Assembly: GCA_903831575.1 (NCBI GenBank)
Contig: CAIKYB010000014.1
Span: 1-38,780, forward strand
Direction of reading: 5' to 3'
DNA length: 38,780 nucleotides
Origin: an uncultured Bacteroidota bacterium
GTDB lineage: Bacteria; Bacteroidota; Bacteroidia; Chitinophagales; Chitinophagaceae
The notes below the pieces were generated by a model. It searched no databases. It worked only from the letters and a program-made list of their open reading frames with translations, and was not told where the DNA came from. Positions 17,138 to 24,763 of this stretch are shown here, in pieces (position 1 is the stretch's first letter; the number at the start of each line of letters is the position of its first letter). Both the position numbers and the translations under genes were made by a program.

Positions 17138-18331
17138 TTGAGCCTAAAAAAATCAATCTTATTTGTAAGTGCAGCAGCTAGTTGGCCATTAACAGATGGC
17201 AAAAGACAACGGACATGGTTTTTAATAGAGGCCTTATCTAAACTATACAATGTAGACTTTCTTTTTATCGGTTTTGAAAGTGAAAAAAAAACAATAGAGC
17301 AGCAGTCAAAAAACTATAGAAAGCTATTTTTTATTAAAAAGAGTAAAGAAATTCCATTATATCCCGATTTTTTATTATCAAAAACAAAAAAAAGTGAAAA
17401 AAAGCGTATCCAAAAAAAAATTGAAGAGTTATTGATAAATACTGAGCAGGAAGAGTATAGCTTTATATTTTCTAGATATCTTGACCCGCTGTTTTTAATT
17501 CCAATAAATAAGAACATAAAAGTCGTTTGTGATTTGGACGATGTGTTTTACGAAGCATTTAAATCCAGAATTAAAAACGAGCATAACTATTTTAAAAAAC
17601 TAAAACTATTTATTCACTACCATCTTTCATTAGCACAAGTTGAAAAACTAATAAGAAGAATTGATCTTTCTTTTATTGTTAAGGAATCCGATCGAAACTA
17701 TAAAAATCTTCAAAATGCCGTATGTTTACCTAATCTTCCTTTTGGTTATTACATCAATGACGACTTAGAAGATAAGACAATAACATCTCTACAAAATAAT
17801 CAACCCGTTTCTATTGGTTTTATCGGCAAGTTGAGCTACAGACCAAATTATCAGAGTTTAATAAATTTCATCAATAAAATATGGAAACCTATTATAAAAA
17901 GTGGATTTAGTGGTCAATTAATTATTGCAGGTAGTGGCGATATACCTTCAAGTTTAGTTCATGCGATAAAAAATTCCGAAAACATATTATTTTTAGGATT
18001 TGTTAATAAGGCTACAGACTTTTGGAATAAAATTGATGCTCTAATAGTTCCCGTAGATCAAGGTGGAGGTACCAATATTAAAATTGCCGAAGCGTTTATG
18101 AATGGGAAAAAAGTAATAGCTAGCCCTTTTTCATCAAGAGGTTATGAAGAATTTATTAAAGAAGGAGATTTATTAGTTGCAAAAAACAAAAACAAATGGT
18201 TTAATTCCATTAATAAATTAAATAAAGCTGATCAATTAAATCCAGTAGAAATTTCTTTTAAAGCAAAGCAAAGATTTGATTTAAATCTTTGGAATCAAAA
18301 TCTATTAAGCCATTTGAATACCTATTCTTGA
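17138..18331 (+). CDS. GT4-like (GT-B fold) glycosyltransferase
   Basis: 397 residues starting at TTG (17138), immediately after the preceding TAA; no in-frame ATG lies nearby and the TTG keeps the N-terminal strand SILFVSAAASWPLTDGKRQRTWFLIEAL intact. That opening and VCDLDDVFYEAFKSR near residue 130 resemble sugar transferases of the PEP-CTERM/Stp2-like GT4 group. The C-terminal Rossmann half has IGFIGKLSYRPNYQS, LIIAGSGD, ILFLGFV and the donor-binding PVDQGGGTNIKIAEAFMNGKKVIAS, where the usual Glu-x7-Glu region reads GGGTNIKIAEA. The 3' 200 bases (ending LNLWNQNLLSHLNTYS) are repeated in decayed form at about 21748-21885, so this gene's end marks a recombination junction. Confidence 0.88.
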   Translation: MSLKKSILFVSAAASWPLTDGKRQRTWFLIEALSKLYNVDFLFIGFESEKKTIEQQSKNYRKLFFIKKSKEIPLYPDFLLSKTKKSEKKRIQKKIEELLINTEQEEYSFIFSRYLDPLFLIPINKNIKVVCDLDDVFYEAFKSRIKNEHNYFKKLKLFIHYHLSLAQVEKLIRRIDLSFIVKESDRNYKNLQNAVCLPNLPFGYYINDDLEDKTITSLQNNQPVSIGFIGKLSYRPNYQSLINFINKIWKPIIKSGFSGQLIIAGSGDIPSSLVHAIKNSENILFLGFVNKATDFWNKIDALIVPVDQGGGTNIKIAEAFMNGKKVIASPFSSRGYEEFIKEGDLLVAKNKNKWFNSINKLNKADQLNPVEISFKAKQRFDLNLWNQNLLSHLNTYS

Positions 18332-18452
18332 AAAGTAGTAAAGTAATAATCTCTTTAAGTATGAATCAATTCCCCGAAGGTATAATATCTATTGTAACTC
18401 CGGTATATCATACTGAAGGAATGATTAAAGAACGTATAGAAAGAATTCAAAA
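18251..18452 (+). repeat. Left copy of a diverged direct repeat (GT4 3' end + GT2 5' end)
   Basis: This segment spans the last 81 bases of the GT4 gene and the start of a GT2 stub and matches 21827-21989. In the GT4 part 29 of 32 bases agree (18274-18305 against 21848-21879), including the identical 19-mer CTTTGGAATCAAAATCTAT. In the GT2 part 76 of 92 bases agree without gaps (18361-18452 against 21898-21989). The left copy has about 37 more bases between the two parts. Confidence 0.85.
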
Positions 18453-18483
18453 AAGAGGAAATAATAACTTAGTAATATATTAA
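18361..18483 (+). pseudogene. N-terminal stub of a DPM1/GtrB-like GT2 gene
   Basis: The 40 codons begin MNQFPEGIISIVTPVYHTEG and run to IERIQ before diverging into KRGNNNLVIY and a stop. The first 30 residues match the start of the intact GT2 at 21898 at 20 positions, in the same gene order (directly after a GT4 3' end). The nucleotide-binding, DXD and membrane parts are all missing, so it cannot be an enzyme. The next intact gene begins 7 bases after its stop. It is best read as the truncated copy left by a duplication or cassette insertion. Confidence 0.82.
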
Positions 18484-18490
18484 TCAACCC

Positions 18491-19453
18491 ATGAAAAATA
18501 AAAAAAAACTAATAATATTAATACCTGTTTTAGACGATTGGGATTCCTTATTCATCTTGCTTCAAGAGTTAAAAAAGGCTTTAGAAAATTTGCTGCCAGA
18601 AAACTATTCAATTTTAGTTGTAAACGATTTTTCTTCATTAAGATTAGATAAAGAAAAATTTGAGGTTCTTAAAATTCCAATACAGGTGTTAAATCTTAAA
18701 AAAAACCTTGGACATCAAAGAGCAATTGCAAGCGGACTTTGTTTTATAAATAAAAACATGAATTTAGAAAGTGTGATCGTGATGGATTCTGATGGAGAAG
18801 ATAAGCCGGTTGATATCATTTCTTTATATAAATTAAGTAAAGAGACTAATGAGATTGTATTTGCAAAAAGAATAAAGCGATCCGAGTCATTTGTTTTTAA
18901 AATGTTTTATAAAATTTATAAGGGTCTATTTAGGTTGTTTGTTGGTCAAAAAATAGGATTTGGAAATTTTAGCATTTTACCTTTTTCATCCCTAGAGCCA
19001 CTTGTTTATGATTCCAATTTATGGAATAATTATTCAGCAACTATTATGCGCTCCCGTTTACCATATTTGTCATTGCCTACTGAAAGAGGCTATCGTTATT
19101 CAGGGAAGTCGAAAATGAATTTTATTTCTTTAATTACGCATGGATTTGGTAGCATTTCTGTATATTCTGATATCGTTTCTACTAGGTTGGTAATGTTTTC
19201 TGGATTTATTGCAGTATTAACTTGCCTATCGATAATTCTAGTTGGAGTAATTAGATTCTTTACTGATTTTGCTGTTCCTGGTTGGGCAACTTATTCGATT
19301 TTAGCTATGACTATTATTTTATTTCAAGCTTTATTCATGGGAATTTTCGCGTTATTTATTTTTTTATCATCTAGAAGTAATAAAAGTATTATACCGGCTA
19401 ACGAATTTGAAATGTTTGTATCATCAATTGATAAAATAAATTGTAATGAGTAA
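18491..19453 (+). CDS. DPM1/GtrB-like GT2, probable polyprenyl-phosphate sugar transferase
   Basis: 320 residues. The GT-A domain opens LIILIPVLDDWDSLFILLQELKKAL. NLKKNLGHQRAIASGL (68-83) and VIVMDSDGED (95-104) are the polyprenol-phosphate-transferase-type motifs, the usual DCDLQD being DSDGED here. The ED-type and GKSKMNF (RGYRYSGKSKMNF) elements follow. Two C-terminal membrane helices (about 228-252 and 262-292) match GtrB/DPM-like enzymes that charge undecaprenyl phosphate at the inner membrane. One oddity is that the canonical DDGS loop reads VVNDFSS. The stop overlaps the methyltransferase start by 8 bases, indicating translational coupling. With the GT-C-like gene at 20214 it looks like a Gtr-style modification unit. 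Confidence 0.86.
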   Translation: MKNKKKLIILIPVLDDWDSLFILLQELKKALENLLPENYSILVVNDFSSLRLDKEKFEVLKIPIQVLNLKKNLGHQRAIASGLCFINKNMNLESVIVMDSDGEDKPVDIISLYKLSKETNEIVFAKRIKRSESFVFKMFYKIYKGLFRLFVGQKIGFGNFSILPFSSLEPLVYDSNLWNNYSATIMRSRLPYLSLPTERGYRYSGKSKMNFISLITHGFGSISVYSDIVSTRLVMFSGFIAVLTCLSIILVGVIRFFTDFAVPGWATYSILAMTIILFQALFMGIFALFIFLSSRSNKSIIPANEFEMFVSSIDKINCNE

Positions 19454-20141
19454 ATACATAGGGGAAGAGCTTCAGGTATTTGAATATGCAAAAAACTGGA
19501 AAAAATATTTTTCTACTTTTTTAAAACCATTTATACAAGGGAAAACGTTAGAAGCTGGTGCAGGTATTGGTGGCACAACGTCATTTTTAAATAATGGTCA
19601 ACCAACGTCTTGGCTTTGTATGGAGCCTGATGTAGAATTGTTAAAACAAATCGATCAAAAAATAAAATTAGGATTATTGCCATCTAACTGTAAAAGCATT
19701 GGAGGAACTATACTCGATTTGAATGAAACTTTTGATACCATAATATATATAGACGTAATAGAGCATATTGAAAATGACAGAAAAGAAGTTTCAATGGCCA
19801 TTTCCAAATTAAATCAAGGTGGCCATTTAATTATATTAGTTCCAGCTTTCAATTTTTTATATAGCCCTTTTGACAAGGCTATAGGTCATTACAGAAGGTA
19901 TTCAAAAAAAATGCTTAGGGACATAATGCCAAGTGAAGTTGTAATTAAAAAGTTATTATATCTTGACACTGCAGGATTTTTTTCTTCATTAGCCAATAAA
20001 TATTTTCTGAAACAAAATGAGCCAACTAAAGAACAGGTTTTATTTTGGGATCGGTTTTTACTCAAATTTTCTTTGGTCTTAGATAAAATATTTTTTCAAC
20101 AGTTTGGTAAATCTGTTTTTATTGTTGTGAAAAAAGTATGA
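19446..20141 (+). CDS. Class I SAM-dependent methyltransferase-like protein (HYRRYS type)
   Basis: 231 residues. The SAM-binding motif I is GKTLEAGAGIGGTT (about 32-45) and motif II-like TFDTIIYIDVIEHIEND follows, with the acidic IEHIEND. LNQGGHLIILVPAF and the subgroup hallmark DKAIGHYRRYSKKML come next. The same IEH...GHYRRYS pattern occurs in the protein at 24764. Proteins of this subgroup often sit beside polyprenyl-phosphate GT2 enzymes, as here, where it overlaps the preceding GT2 gene by 8 bases. Methylation of a sugar or lipid carrier is plausible but the substrate is unknown. Confidence 0.85.
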   Translation: MSKYIGEELQVFEYAKNWKKYFSTFLKPFIQGKTLEAGAGIGGTTSFLNNGQPTSWLCMEPDVELLKQIDQKIKLGLLPSNCKSIGGTILDLNETFDTIIYIDVIEHIENDRKEVSMAISKLNQGGHLIILVPAFNFLYSPFDKAIGHYRRYSKKMLRDIMPSEVVIKKLLYLDTAGFFSSLANKYFLKQNEPTKEQVLFWDRFLLKFSLVLDKIFFQQFGKSVFIVVKKV

Positions 20142-20213
20142 GTAAAAAAATATTCTTCTTAAACTATAAAATTTGATTTTCTACATATCATTACTACGGG
20201 GTATAAATTTTTA

Positions 20214-21710
20214 ATGAAAAAACATCTTTCATCTCTTTTCTTAAGAAAAACAGAAAACTGGCAGTTTTGGGTTCTATTTACTATAGTTATAAAAGGTTTC
20301 TTTTTTTGCTACATATTATATCATGTTAAGGTTCATGATTTTTTGGGATTTATAAGTAATTTAAGTCCAGATAGTATAAGTTATTTAGAACCAATTGAAA
20401 ATTTCGTTACAAAAGGAGATTATCTTCCCGACCACAGAATGCCAGGATACGGCATTATTTATTTGCCATTATTTATTCTGTTTAAAAAATCTGTTGCTTT
20501 AAATATTTTAATTACGCTTCAATTTTTTACTGCATCTATTTCTGTTTATATATTGGCTTTGGTTTCGAAATATCTGTTTCGTTCAGATCGATATTTTTAT
20601 ACTGTTTTTTATATGTTTTTATTAAGTGCGTATTCAAATTTTTATGATCATAATGTACTTACAGAAAGTTTCACATGCTCTTTTTTAATATTTGCAACAT
20701 ATTTTTTCTTGAGAGCAATTTTTCAAAAAAGAAATATCTTTTATCTGATTTCTGGTTCTTTTATAACGGGTGTAATTTTTTTAAGACCAGTTTTTTTCCC
20801 ATTATTGTTTTTATTTTTAGCAGTTCTTTTTTTTACTAACCTATCTAAATGTAAGAATTCTATTTTTGCTATATTTCTATACTTATTACCAATATTAATT
20901 GCTGAGTCATTTTGGATGTCGCATAATTATATTAAACACAAGAGAATTCAATTATTAATGAATTCTTTTTTATTTGGTAAAGAAAATGAAAACTACTACC
21001 GCCCTTGCTTGGAATTTTGTCAATCTTGGGGAGGAAATTATATTTGGTGGAGATCTGGAAACCCAATACGTTGGTTTGGAGTAGGAGTAAATGAAACAGG
21101 CGATTCTTTAATTCATTTGATTCAAAAAGAAAAAATCAATATCCCTAATTATATATATACTTCAAAATTTAATGAAGACAGCCTTATTAGATTAAGAAAT
21201 TTGATTTCAGATATTAAAATTAATGGGTCATTCCCATGGGATAATGCAAGAGAAGCAGAAGAGAAATATGTAAAAAATAAATTTAATCAGTACAGACAAT
21301 CAATTCAAAAAGAAAAGCCATTTATTTATTATATAAAATCAAAAATAATTTATTGCAAATACTTTTTTTTAACAACAATTGAAAATAATCCTTTTGCAAA
21401 TTCTAAAAATAAATTGAAAATAATAATTGATCAAGTTAATAAAACTTATTATTATTTAATTCTTATTAGTGGAATAATAGGGTTGGTATTTCTAATCAAA
21501 AAACTTCAAAAAAATAAAAACATATCTATTTTAGTTGGCATTGTATTATACACAATTATTATTCACCCACTTTTTTTGAGAATAATTGAAAATAGGTATT
21601 TAAGACCAGCATTTCCCTTTTTGATATTAGCCTCTGCTTATTTTATTATTACTATTATAGATTACTTGAAAAGAAAAAGCCATTTCAGGATTACAAAATT
21701 GGGAGCATGA
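20214..21710 (+). CDS. Polytopic membrane protein, GT-C-like (PMT/GT39-like) glycosyltransferase
   Basis: 498 residues with about ten to twelve hydrophobic helices. The first periplasmic loop contains SPDSISYLEPIENFVTKG then DYLPDHRMPGYGIIYLPLF, the acidic (D/E) loop plus 'R-x-PGY' arrangement seen in PMT_2/GT-C enzymes that take sugars from polyprenyl phosphate. The HNVLTESF segment after helix 3 is also typical. A large soluble loop (about 250-370) precedes the last helices. It probably transfers the sugar charged by the GT2 at 18491. The gene is very AT-rich (14 of 60 G+C in one sampled stretch, 20281-20340). A 72-base gap precedes it. No paralogue identity to the 25609 protein is evident. 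Confidence 0.75.
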   Translation: MKKHLSSLFLRKTENWQFWVLFTIVIKGFFFCYILYHVKVHDFLGFISNLSPDSISYLEPIENFVTKGDYLPDHRMPGYGIIYLPLFILFKKSVALNILITLQFFTASISVYILALVSKYLFRSDRYFYTVFYMFLLSAYSNFYDHNVLTESFTCSFLIFATYFFLRAIFQKRNIFYLISGSFITGVIFLRPVFFPLLFLFLAVLFFTNLSKCKNSIFAIFLYLLPILIAESFWMSHNYIKHKRIQLLMNSFLFGKENENYYRPCLEFCQSWGGNYIWWRSGNPIRWFGVGVNETGDSLIHLIQKEKINIPNYIYTSKFNEDSLIRLRNLISDIKINGSFPWDNAREAEEKYVKNKFNQYRQSIQKEKPFIYYIKSKIIYCKYFFLTTIENNPFANSKNKLKIIIDQVNKTYYYLILISGIIGLVFLIKKLQKNKNISILVGIVLYTIIIHPLFLRIIENRYLRPAFPFLILASAYFIITIIDYLKRKSHFRITKLGA

Positions 21711-21747
21711 CTATTTTCATTACACAGATAAGAGCTTCCTGTGAAAA

Positions 21748-21897
21748 ACTATTCAAAAAAGAGACTTAAATAAAAACGAATGGATTCATGTACTAAATAA
21801 TTCAGCACAACAAAAATTTAATAGCGATTTCTTTAAACAAAAAAATTATTTGATTCAATACTTTGGAATCAAAATCTATCAACCATACTATTTAATT
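21748..21897 (+). pseudogene. Decayed C-terminal remnant of a GT4 gene
   Basis: From 21748 the frame reads TIQKRDLNKNEWIHVLNNSAQQKFNS, which aligns with FIKEGDLLVAKNKNKWFNSINKLNKA of the intact GT4 at 17138. An indel in an A-run then shifts the frame, and the terminal LFDSILWNQNL (around 21846-21875) aligns with RFDLNLWNQNL. Nothing upstream of the tail survives, as the GT-C gene ends at 21710. It lies directly before the intact GT2 start, mirroring the GT4-GT2 order on the left. Confidence 0.75.
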
Positions 21898-21989
21898 ATG
21901 AATCAATCTGCCGAAGTTTTAATATCTATTGTAAGTCCAGTATATCGTGCTGAAGGTATGATTAAAGAGCTTGTTGAAAGGATTCGAAA
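21827..21989 (+). repeat. Right copy of the diverged direct repeat (GT4 tail remnant + GT2 start)
   Basis: Partner of 18251-18452. The right copy contains the same 19-mer CTTTGGAATCAAAATCTAT at 21861-21879 and the intact GT2 start at 21898. The spacer between the two parts is 18 bases here against 55 on the left. Confidence 0.85.
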
Positions 21990-22845
21990 TACTGTATTAA
22001 ATATCTCTAGTAATTATGAAATCATCCTAGTAGAGGATGGTAGTCCTGATAATAGCTGGGATGAAATTGTTTTTGAATCTGTAAAAAACGATAAGATAAA
22101 AGGAATAAAGCTAAGCAGAAATTTTGGACAACATTTTGCAATTACTGCAGGACTTGATTATGCAAAAGGCGATTGGGTTGTAGTGATGGATTGTGATTTG
22201 CAGGATAGACCAGAAGAAATTATTAATTTATATCAAAAAGCTCAAGAGGGATACGATATTGTATTAGCAAAAAGATCTGAAAGAAAGGACTCATTACTCA
22301 AAAAGCTAAGTTCTTTATTTTTTTATAAAGTGTTTTCTTACATGTCCGGTATCCCACAGGACTCTTCAATTGCAAATTTTGGTATTTATTCAAAAAAAGT
22401 TATTAAGGTATTAAATACAATGAGAGAGCCAATGAGAGCATTTTCGCCGATGATAAAATGGGTTGGATTTAAAAGTACTGCAATTGAAGTGCAACATGAA
22501 AGCAGACTACTTGGTAAATCTAGCTATAATATTAAAAAGCTAGTCAATTTAGCTATCGATATTTGTATTTCATATTCTGATAAGCCATTAAAGTTGACAA
22601 TAAAAACAGGGTTTTTAATATCGTTCTTTTCCATTTTATATACAATATATAATTTGATAGCATACAAGTTGGGCATAATTAAAATATCTGGATTTACTAG
22701 TTTAATCATTTCGGTTTGGATTCTAAGCGGATTGATTATTTTTACATTAGGCATAACGGGATTGTACATAAGTAGAATATTCGAGGGAATAAAATCAAGA
22801 CCAATTTATATAATTGAATCAACAACAAAAGATGCAACATCCTAA
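21898..22845 (+). CDS. DPM1/GtrB/ArnC-like GT2, polyprenyl-phosphate sugar transferase
   Basis: 315 residues from the ATG at 21898. The upstream open frame from 21850 encodes the GT4 remnant, so I reject the longer start; MNQ here also matches the start of the stub at 18361. The motifs are canonical: SIVSPVYRAEG (10-20), ILVEDGSPDNSW (43-54), LSRNFGQHFAITAGLDYA (72-89) and VMDCDLQDRPEE (96-107). RLLGKSSYN is the nucleotide-sugar loop. Two C-terminal helices (about 233-256 and 266-292) anchor it in the inner membrane. This is the ArnC/GtrB/DPM1 arrangement, which makes Und-P-sugar. It overlaps the acyltransferase gene, and the aminotransferase follows, suggesting the sugar is an acylated amino sugar. 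Confidence 0.9.
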   Translation: MNQSAEVLISIVSPVYRAEGMIKELVERIRNTVLNISSNYEIILVEDGSPDNSWDEIVFESVKNDKIKGIKLSRNFGQHFAITAGLDYAKGDWVVVMDCDLQDRPEEIINLYQKAQEGYDIVLAKRSERKDSLLKKLSSLFFYKVFSYMSGIPQDSSIANFGIYSKKVIKVLNTMREPMRAFSPMIKWVGFKSTAIEVQHESRLLGKSSYNIKKLVNLAIDICISYSDKPLKLTIKTGFLISFFSILYTIYNLIAYKLGIIKISGFTSLIISVWILSGLIIFTLGITGLYISRIFEGIKSRPIYIIESTTKDATS

Positions 22846-23623
22846 GATCAATTCAAAAAACATAATCATTGGTCACAATGTGACTATTCATCCAAGTGTA
22901 AAAATTTGTGGGATCAATGGTCCCGCAGAGAGTGTAATCATAGGGGATAATACTTTTATTGGTGAGAATGTACAGATTATTTGTCAAGATTTTTCTATAG
23001 GCGACTATGGTAAAATACAGCACCATACTAATATTCACGGATATTTGCCATGTTTTATTGGTCATAATGCTTGGATAGGTCAATACTCTATAATTGATTC
23101 TATAGGTGGTACTTATATTGGAAATAACTGTGGTATTGGAGCTCATTCCCAAATCTGGAGTCATATTAAATATGGCGATACATTAGAAGGATGTAGGTTT
23201 TTATCAGAAAAAAAGATGAACATAGGCAATGATGTTTGGTTTGTAGGACATTGTATTGTTTCTCCGATCAATGCAGAAGATAAGTCTATGGCAATGGCTG
23301 GTAGTGTAATAACAAAGGATATGAAGTATAATGAAATATATGCAGGTAGCCCAGCAAAATCTATTTCAGAAAAAATTGGTTTTCAGTTTATTGAGAAATC
23401 TATTGATGAGAAAATGGCAATCATGAATGATTATTTAAATTGTTGGGATGGCAATCATGATGTTATTAAAATTGTTGAAAACGACAATCAGATTGATTTT
23501 GAAAATAAAGAAATTTCTTTTTTTAACCTTTCAAAAAGAACGTACACAAAAAGAGGAACCAATGATGAAATTAGTTTCATGAAATATTTATTACCAGCAA
23601 AAGCAAAGTTCACACCACAATGA
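22832..23623 (+). CDS. Left-handed beta-helix (hexapeptide) acyltransferase
   Basis: 263 residues from ATG 22832; a TTG 18 bases upstream would also work but overlaps the GT2 gene further. The N-terminal 190 residues contain many hexapeptide-type turns (VTIHPSVKI, VIIGDNTFIGENV, FIGHNAWIGQY, YIGNNCGIGAH, MNIGNDVWFVGHC) ending AGSVITKDMKYNEIYAGSPAKSIS, the standard close of sugar O- or N-acetyltransferases. A 70-residue C-terminal tail of unknown role follows. It overlaps the upstream GT2 by 14 bases and its stop overlaps the aminotransferase start (ATGA), so the three are translationally coupled. The likely job is N-acetylation of the aminotransferase product; O-acetylation is possible. Confidence 0.87.
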   Translation: MQHPKINSKNIIIGHNVTIHPSVKICGINGPAESVIIGDNTFIGENVQIICQDFSIGDYGKIQHHTNIHGYLPCFIGHNAWIGQYSIIDSIGGTYIGNNCGIGAHSQIWSHIKYGDTLEGCRFLSEKKMNIGNDVWFVGHCIVSPINAEDKSMAMAGSVITKDMKYNEIYAGSPAKSISEKIGFQFIEKSIDEKMAIMNDYLNCWDGNHDVIKIVENDNQIDFENKEISFFNLSKRTYTKRGTNDEISFMKYLLPAKAKFTPQ

Positions 23624-24747
23624 TACCTTTTAATAAACCTTATTTAACAGGAAAAGAAACAGAATACATTGCTGATGCTGTAGCAACAGGAAAAATTTCT
23701 GGAAATGGTAAGTATACCAATCTTTGTCAAGATTTTTTTAAAGCTAAATATGGTTTTGGAAAATGCTTATTAACTACATCATGCACAGATGCTTTAGAAA
23801 TGGCAGCAATTTTAGCTGACATACAAGAAGGCGACGAGGTTATTGTGCCTAGTTTTACATTTGTTTCAACAGCAATTGCGTTTATAAGACAAGGAGCTAA
23901 AATTATTTTTGTTGACTCATATCATAACAATCCAAATATTGACGCAAGTAAAATTGAAAGTTTAATTACTCCTAAAACAAAAGCTATTATTCCTGTTCAT
24001 TACGCAGGTGTTGCATGCGATATGGATAAAATAATGGAATTGGCTAACAAGTACAATCTTTTGGTTATTGAAGATGCGGCACAAGCAATTGACAGTTTTT
24101 ATATTGGTAAAGATGGAACAAAGCGTGCCTTAGGAAGCATTGGTCACATGGCAGCATTTTCGTTTCATGAAACCAAGAATATCATTTCTGGCGAAGGTGG
24201 CATGCTAGTTGTAAATGACAACAGATTTGAAAAACGATCAGAGATAATTTGGGAAAAAGGAACGAATAGAGCCGAATTTTTTAGAGGAGAAGTAAATAAA
24301 TACGGCTGGGTAGATATTGGATCCTCTTTTTTGCCTTCTGAAATTATTGCAGCTTTCCTATGGGCTCAAATTGAAAACATTGAAGATATTCAACAAAAAA
24401 GAAAATCTTTATGGAATTCTTATTATGACCAAATTCAGGGATTAAATACTACTAAAATAACACTTCCGATCATTCCTGACTATGCAACAAATAATGGCCA
24501 CATGTTTTATGTGGTATGCTCAGATTTCAAGGAAAGAACCACATTAATAGAACGACTTAAAAACAATGGCTTTCATGCTGTGTTTCATTATATTTCATTA
24601 CACTCTAGCTCTTTTTATGAAGCAAAACATGATGGAAGAAATCTTTTAAATACGGATAGATTCAGCGACTGCCTACTTAGACTTCCTTTGTTTTATGAGC
24701 TTCATGAAAGTGACATAAAGAAATTAGTCTCTTGCTTAAATAAATAA
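23620..24747 (+). CDS. wecE: DegT-family sugar aminotransferase, dTDP-4-amino-4,6-dideoxygalactose transaminase (WecE/RffA-like)
   Basis: 375 residues, the family length. It aligns along its whole length with E. coli RffA/WecE as I recall it: MIPFNKPYLTGKETEYI, LLTTSCTDALEMAAIL, GDEVIVPSFTFVSTA, IIPVHYAGVACDMD, EDAAQ (151-155, cofactor Asp152), SFHETKN with Schiff-base Lys186, then EKGTNRAEFFRGEV and YGWVDIGSSFLPSE. The enzyme uses PLP and glutamate to convert dTDP-4-keto-6-deoxyglucose to dTDP-Fuc4N. The dTDP-sugar supply genes (rmlA, rmlB) are not in the window. The start overlaps the preceding stop by four bases. This is the most specific metabolic assignment in the locus, though close relatives act on other 4-keto sugars. 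Confidence 0.9.
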   Translation: MIPFNKPYLTGKETEYIADAVATGKISGNGKYTNLCQDFFKAKYGFGKCLLTTSCTDALEMAAILADIQEGDEVIVPSFTFVSTAIAFIRQGAKIIFVDSYHNNPNIDASKIESLITPKTKAIIPVHYAGVACDMDKIMELANKYNLLVIEDAAQAIDSFYIGKDGTKRALGSIGHMAAFSFHETKNIISGEGGMLVVNDNRFEKRSEIIWEKGTNRAEFFRGEVNKYGWVDIGSSFLPSEIIAAFLWAQIENIEDIQQKRKSLWNSYYDQIQGLNTTKITLPIIPDYATNNGHMFYVVCSDFKERTTLIERLKNNGFHAVFHYISLHSSSFYEAKHDGRNLLNTDRFSDCLLRLPLFYELHESDIKKLVSCLNK

Positions 24748-24763
24748 TCTAAAAGCTAACTAA

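Larger units (their letters stand above)
18487..21745 (+). other. Putative inserted three-gene cassette (GT2 + methyltransferase + GT-C) between direct repeats
   Basis: The three genes at 18491, 19446 and 20214 lie exactly between the GT2 stub (left repeat) and the GT4 tail remnant (right repeat). No transposase, integrase or terminal inverted repeat is visible. The arrangement fits integration by homologous recombination at a GT4-GT2 junction, or a tandem duplication followed by deletion. The boundaries are approximate. Confidence 0.55.

Noticed and set aside
18487..21745. A transposon or insertion sequence carrying the three-gene cassette.
   Set aside because: No transposase, integrase, terminal inverted repeats or short target duplication is visible; the flanking repeats are gene fragments.
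21850..21897. A longer N-terminus for the GT2 gene starting at TTG 21850.
   Set aside because: These codons derive from the GT4 tail remnant, and the stub at 18361 and family alignment both support the ATG at 21898.
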